Assembly: GCA_002409375.1 (NCBI GenBank)
Contig: DHNF01000033.1
Span: 5,517 to 15,571, forward strand
Source: Ruminococcaceae bacterium UBA5423
GTDB lineage: Bacteria; Bacillota; Clostridia; Oscillospirales; Acutalibacteraceae
Direction: 5' to 3'
DNA length: 10,055 nucleotides
Under the pieces are notes generated by a model. That model worked only from the letters and a program-made list of their open reading frames with translations, did not search any database and was not told where the DNA came from. The position numbers and the translations under genes were made by a program. Below, in pieces: positions 7,418 to 10,055 of this stretch (positions are counted from its first letter, which is position 1; each line of letters opens with the position of its first letter).

Positions 7418-7849
7418 GTGGAACTGAACAGTAACCAGATTATGGAGGTATTGCCTCACCGGTACCCGTTTTTGCTTGTGGATAAAATCACGGATTTTGA
7501 GCCGGGTAAATGGGCAAAAGGTATAAAGTGCATTTCTGCCAATGAAATGCACTTTTGCGGTCATTTTCCGCAGCAGCACGTTATGCCGGGTGTGCTGATT
7601 ATAGAGGCGCTTGCACAGGTGGGAGCGATAGCCGTGCTGACGCTTGAACAAAACAAAGGAAAAATCGCATACTTTGGCGGTATAAAGGACGCTCGATTTA
7701 AACGCAAGGTTATACCGGGTGATGTTTTAGAAATGGAAGTCGAAATGAAACGGATTCGCGGACCGGTCGGCATCGGCACGGCAGTTGCAAGAGTGAATGG
7801 TGATATTGCCGCCCGTGCAGAGCTTACCTTTGCGGTAGGTGACAGTTAA
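7418..7849 (+). CDS. fabZ: 3-hydroxyacyl-[acyl-carrier-protein] dehydratase
   Basis: FabZ removes water from 3-hydroxyacyl-ACP to give the trans-2-enoyl substrate of FabK. From GTG at 7418 the protein has 143 residues, a normal hot-dog-fold FabZ. Visible motifs are [11 protein letters not shown] (12-22), CGHFP with catalytic His49, [16 protein letters not shown] (55-70) with catalytic Glu63, and [10 protein letters not shown]. The loop after GHFP reads QQH where many family members have a Pro before the VMPG segment. The frame extends upstream to a TTG at 7394, but GGGGAG at 7404-7409 lies between and is 8 nt before the GTG, and the family N-terminus fits GTG. The region at codons 36-46 forms a perfect 12-bp inverted repeat. 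The gene ends the visible fatty acid operon and converges on the lipoprotein gene. Confidence 0.95.
   Translation: MELNSNQIMEVLPHRYPFLLVDKITDFEPGKWAKGIKCISANEMHFCGHFPQQHVMPGVLIIEALAQVGAIAVLTLEQNKGKIAYFGGIKDARFKRKVIPGDVLEMEVEMKRIRGPVGIGTAVARVNGDIAARAELTFAVGDS
7525..7555 (+). repeat. Perfect 12-bp inverted repeat (hairpin) inside fabZ
   Basis: The arm AAAGTGCATTTC (7525-7536) is followed by a 7-nt loop, TGCCAAT, and by the exact complement GAAATGCACTTT (7544-7555), then one more T. It is read through as coding sequence ([10 protein letters not shown]). The stem has only four GC pairs and no T-run after it beyond TTTT, so it is a poor intrinsic terminator. It could slow ribosomes or polymerase, or be an RNA-processing site. 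Function is unknown. Confidence 0.6.
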
Positions 7850-7863
7850 TATCGGCAAATAAA

Positions 7864-8460
7864 TTATCTGTATACAGTATTTTCGAGCAAAGGAATATGG
7901 TCAAAGCCTGTGATGGGGTTGCCGTTGTATAAAAACCTTATGCCGTCTACCCACTGGTTTTTATTTTGTCTTTGCAAAAAATTTTCAATAAGAATAGTAC
8001 TTGTTTGGCCGCCCCCGGATGAGCCCTGAAAAAAATTCAGTGCCCACGAGGGGCGTTTGTGTACTGAGTAATCTTTTTGTCCCCGGTTATTTTCGTTTTC
8101 CAAAAGATTTATTACAGCAATTTTTTTGCCGTCTTTATTCTCAATATCCACAACCTCAATTGGCAAGTTTTCAAAAAACATATTTGACACGGCATCAGAA
8201 ATAATGCCGAGTTTTTCTTTAAGCTTTTTATCGGCAGATATATAAAGATATGCGGCATTTTTTGTCGCATTATAATCTGTATTGCTTACTGTATATATTA
8301 CATACAAATTATCCTTATTAAAATCTCTGTATTCGTTAGCAGACGCAGCGTTATAACGCTTTGATTGCGGATAAGACTCTGTATTAGCAGACGCTATTTT
8401 ACAGCCTGTCAATAAAACACAAAAAACCGCTGCAAGCAGCGTGACAACTTTAATTCTCAT
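7864..8460 (-). CDS. Predicted lipoprotein with a GerM-like C-terminal region
   Basis: The 198-residue product starts with a lipoprotein signal: MRIK, a hydrophobic stretch (5-17) and the lipobox LTGC, so Cys20 would be lipidated and the protein anchored on the outer face of the cell membrane. After a polar linker (about 21-45) comes an alpha/beta region. The last 100 residues show INLLENENN, SWALNFFQGSSGGGQT, IENFLQ and GIRFLYNGNPITGFDHIPL. These follow the order seen in GerM (sporulation/germination) domains, where a Gly-Ser stretch precedes a helix and an ILVDG-type hairpin. That match is from memory of the family pattern and is weak. GerM proteins often carry two domain copies; this has at most one. 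It is convergent with fabZ (14 nt gap) and downstream of purL on the same strand. The gene is more AT-rich than its neighbours. Its start codon directly follows a large hairpin. Confidence 0.7.
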   Translation of the reverse strand: MRIKVVTLLAAVFCVLLTGCKIASANTESYPQSKRYNAASANEYRDFNKDNLYVIYTVSNTDYNATKNAAYLYISADKKLKEKLGIISDAVSNMFFENLPIEVVDIENKDGKKIAVINLLENENNRGQKDYSVHKRPSWALNFFQGSSGGGQTSTILIENFLQRQNKNQWVDGIRFLYNGNPITGFDHIPLLENTVYR

Positions 8461-8463
8461 AAT

Positions 8464-8511
8464 TTAAAACCCCCAATAATAATATTACTACATTATTATT
8501 GGGGGTTTTAA
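8464..8511 (-). terminator. Perfect 20-bp hairpin, candidate bidirectional terminator
   Basis: The arms TTAAAACCCCCAATAATAAT (8464-8483) and its exact complement (8492-8511) flank an 8-nt loop. The A4-C5...G5-T4 outer part resembles intrinsic terminators that act in both directions, with a short TTTT run on each side. On the minus strand it follows purL and could end that transcript. On the plus strand it is the first strong hairpin after fabZ. It ends 3 nt before the lipoprotein start codon and contains that gene's only G-rich (GGGGG) upstream stretch, so it could instead, or also, act as a 5' leader structure. Confidence 0.65.
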
Positions 8512-8547
8512 GGAGGAATACAATTCATAAATTTTTCAAAAATAAAA

Positions 8548-10055
8548 CTATTTAAAATAGTTGACTCCGCTTTCAAATATCATCTGATTTTTGTTGCCCG
8601 GTACATTTTTATAAAGGTTTTCGCCTTGTCGCTCGCTGTGACCCATTTTGCCGAAAACGCGACCATCTGGTGATGTAATGCCTTCGACTGCACAAAGTGA
8701 TCCGTTTGGATTCCATTCTATATCTGCTGACGGCTTGCCGTCAGGTGAGACATATTGAGTTGCTATCTGCCCGTTTGACGCGAGCTTGTACAGCAGGTTT
8801 TCGGTTGCATAAAAGCGCCCTTCGCCGTGAGACACCGGCATACAATGTATATCTCCTACATTGCATAATGACAGCCAGGGCGACTTAACCGATGTAACGC
8901 GCGTGTATACCATACGGCTGACATGTCGGCCCAAGGTGTTGAAGGTTAATGTTGGATCATGCTCGTTCAGTTTTATTATACGACCGTAGGGGACAAGTCC
9001 AAGCTTAATAAGCGCTTGGAAACCGTTGCAGATTCCCAGTATTAGTCCGTCCCTTTTTTCCAGCAATTCGGAAATTGCATCAGCTATGCGGGGATTTCTA
9101 AATGTTGTGGCAATAAATTTTCCTGAACCGTCAGGCTCATCGCCGCCCGAAAATCCTCCGGGTATCATGATAATTTGAGAGCTGCGAATCGCCCTTTCCA
9201 TACATTCAACAGTTTGCCCAATCGCGGTAGCCGTAAGGTTTTTGACTACAAGAATATCCGGGATTGCACCGGCGCGTTCAAACGCGCGTGCTGTATCGTA
9301 CTCGCAGTTAGTGCCGGGAAAAACGGGTATAAATACACGCGGTTTTGCCGTGCGGATGGAGGGTGACACATTTTCGCGTTTATTATATAATGGCACATTA
9401 GTTATAGCCGGTTTTTTATTTGGCTCGATAGGGAATATATTGCTAAGAGGCTTTATCCATTGTTTAATCAAATCATCAAGGGGCAGCTCTTGATTATCAA
9501 TAATAACCGCCTTTTCCTCGATTGTTGAACCGATGATTGTGTAATCAAGTCCTTTTAAACAGCCGTCACCCTCTTTTAATTCAACGACAAAGGAACCTGC
9601 AAGCGGTGCAAACATTTTGACACGATCAAGTTTGCCGTGAAATGCAAAACCAATTTTATTGCCAAAACACATGCGCGATACTGCGGCTGCTGCGCCTCCC
9701 TCAACCACAACACTTGTCGAGCTTATATCACCCTTTTGCACAAGCGATGATATAGTGCAAAACAGCTCTTTTGTGCGCTGCCAATCGGGCATATGAGTTT
9801 GATTATTTACAGGCAACGGTATAAATGCAACAAGGGAACCCGGCCTTTGAAAAGCCGCAGTGCCAACCTGCGAAGCTTTAGTAATTCCCACTGCAAAGCT
9901 GACAAGGGTGGGAGGTACATCCATGTCGTTAAAGCTGCCCGACATGGAATCCTTACCGCCGATTGATGGAACGCCAAATTCTTTTTGAGCAATAAATGCT
10001 CCTAAGAGTGCGGCGGCAGGCTTGCCCCAGCGTTCAGGGACATCGCGCAGCCGTT
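8548..10055 (-). CDS. purL: Phosphoribosylformylglycinamidine synthase, C-terminal part (5' end outside window)
   Basis: This enzyme converts FGAR, glutamine and ATP to FGAM in purine synthesis. The 501 visible residues run in from the right edge without a start; the ATG at 9945 is internal, since the frame stays open upstream to the edge, encoding GKPAAALLGAF and SIGGKDSMSGSF, typical of the large PurL. The first ~230 residues are the end of the synthetase half (DVPPTLVSFAVG, VVVEGGAAAA). Residues from about 237 form a fused class I glutaminase: VFPGTNCEYDTARAFERAGA, IPGGFSGGDEPDGSGK, nucleophile Cys342 in GICNGFQ, and His409/Glu411 in SHGEGRF. The end, MGHSER and LYKNVPGN, is typical of the clostridial single-chain form, usually well over 1200 residues. 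So glutaminase and synthetase are one protein here, not separate PurQ, PurL and PurS. All catalytic residues visible are intact. Confidence 0.95.
   Translation of the reverse strand, partial: RLRDVPERWGKPAAALLGAFIAQKEFGVPSIGGKDSMSGSFNDMDVPPTLVSFAVGITKASQVGTAAFQRPGSLVAFIPLPVNNQTHMPDWQRTKELFCTISSLVQKGDISSTSVVVEGGAAAAVSRMCFGNKIGFAFHGKLDRVKMFAPLAGSFVVELKEGDGCLKGLDYTIIGSTIEEKAVIIDNQELPLDDLIKQWIKPLSNIFPIEPNKKPAITNVPLYNKRENVSPSIRTAKPRVFIPVFPGTNCEYDTARAFERAGAIPDILVVKNLTATAIGQTVECMERAIRSSQIIMIPGGFSGGDEPDGSGKFIATTFRNPRIADAISELLEKRDGLILGICNGFQALIKLGLVPYGRIIKLNEHDPTLTFNTLGRHVSRMVYTRVTSVKSPWLSLCNVGDIHCMPVSHGEGRFYATENLLYKLASNGQIATQYVSPDGKPSADIEWNPNGSLCAVEGITSPDGRVFGKMGHSERQGENLYKNVPGNKNQMIFESGVNYFK

Noticed and set aside
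8512..8525. Strong plus-strand Shine-Dalgarno-like AAGGAGGA downstream of the hairpin
   Set aside because: No ATG, GTG or TTG follows at a usable distance and the purL gene lies on the other strand; no plus-strand gene is supported.
8546..8562. AT-rich palindrome AACTATTT-A-AAATAGTT over the purL stop codon, followed on the minus strand by a T-rich run
   Set aside because: The stem has one GC pair per arm and almost no loop; too weak to call a terminator next to the much stronger hairpin at 8464-8511.
8998..9020. 7-bp inverted repeat TCCAAGC/GCTTGGA inside purL
   Set aside because: Short stem within a conserved glutaminase coding region; stems of this size are common by chance.

Overview
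The window is core metabolism from a low-to-mid GC Gram-positive anaerobe, most likely of the class Clostridia. Four things point there: a FabK-type (flavin) enoyl-ACP reductase, GTG and TTG starts with strong Shine-Dalgarno sequences, a GerM-like lipoprotein, and the fused synthetase plus glutaminase form of PurL with a clostridial-style C-terminus. The genus cannot be named from the sequence.

Positions 1-7849 (+ strand) are one tightly packed type II fatty acid synthesis operon, entered inside its first visible gene: 3' end of accB (biotin carrier), accC (biotin carboxylase), accD and accA (carboxyltransferase beta and alpha), fabK (enoyl reductase), fabD (malonyl-CoA:ACP transacylase), fabG (ketoacyl reductase), fabF (elongating ketoacyl synthase) and fabZ (dehydratase). 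Gaps run from a 14-nt overlap (fabD/fabG) and direct abutment (accD/accA) up to 54 nt (accA-fabK) and 81 nt (fabF-fabZ). AccBCDA make malonyl-CoA, FabD loads it on ACP, and FabF, FabG, FabZ and FabK run the elongation cycle. fabH, acpP and a transcriptional regulator are not in the window, and neither is the operon promoter; all probably lie upstream or elsewhere.

Positions 7864-8460 (- strand) hold a small lipoprotein gene convergent with fabZ, only 14 nt from its stop. Its C-terminal half resembles GerM domains. Positions 8461-8547 hold a perfect 20-bp inverted repeat that ends 3 nt before the lipoprotein start codon. Positions 8548-10055 (- strand) are the C-terminal 501 residues of phosphoribosylformylglycinamidine synthase (PurL), running off the right edge.

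I see no mobile element, RNA gene, CRISPR array or new multi-gene system. The points worth a second look are RNA-scale: a perfect 12-bp hairpin inside fabZ with a possible competing partner in the fabF-fabZ gap, a 14-codon mini-ORF overlapping the fabK start, the hairpin against the lipoprotein start, and the missing terminator between the converging transcripts.
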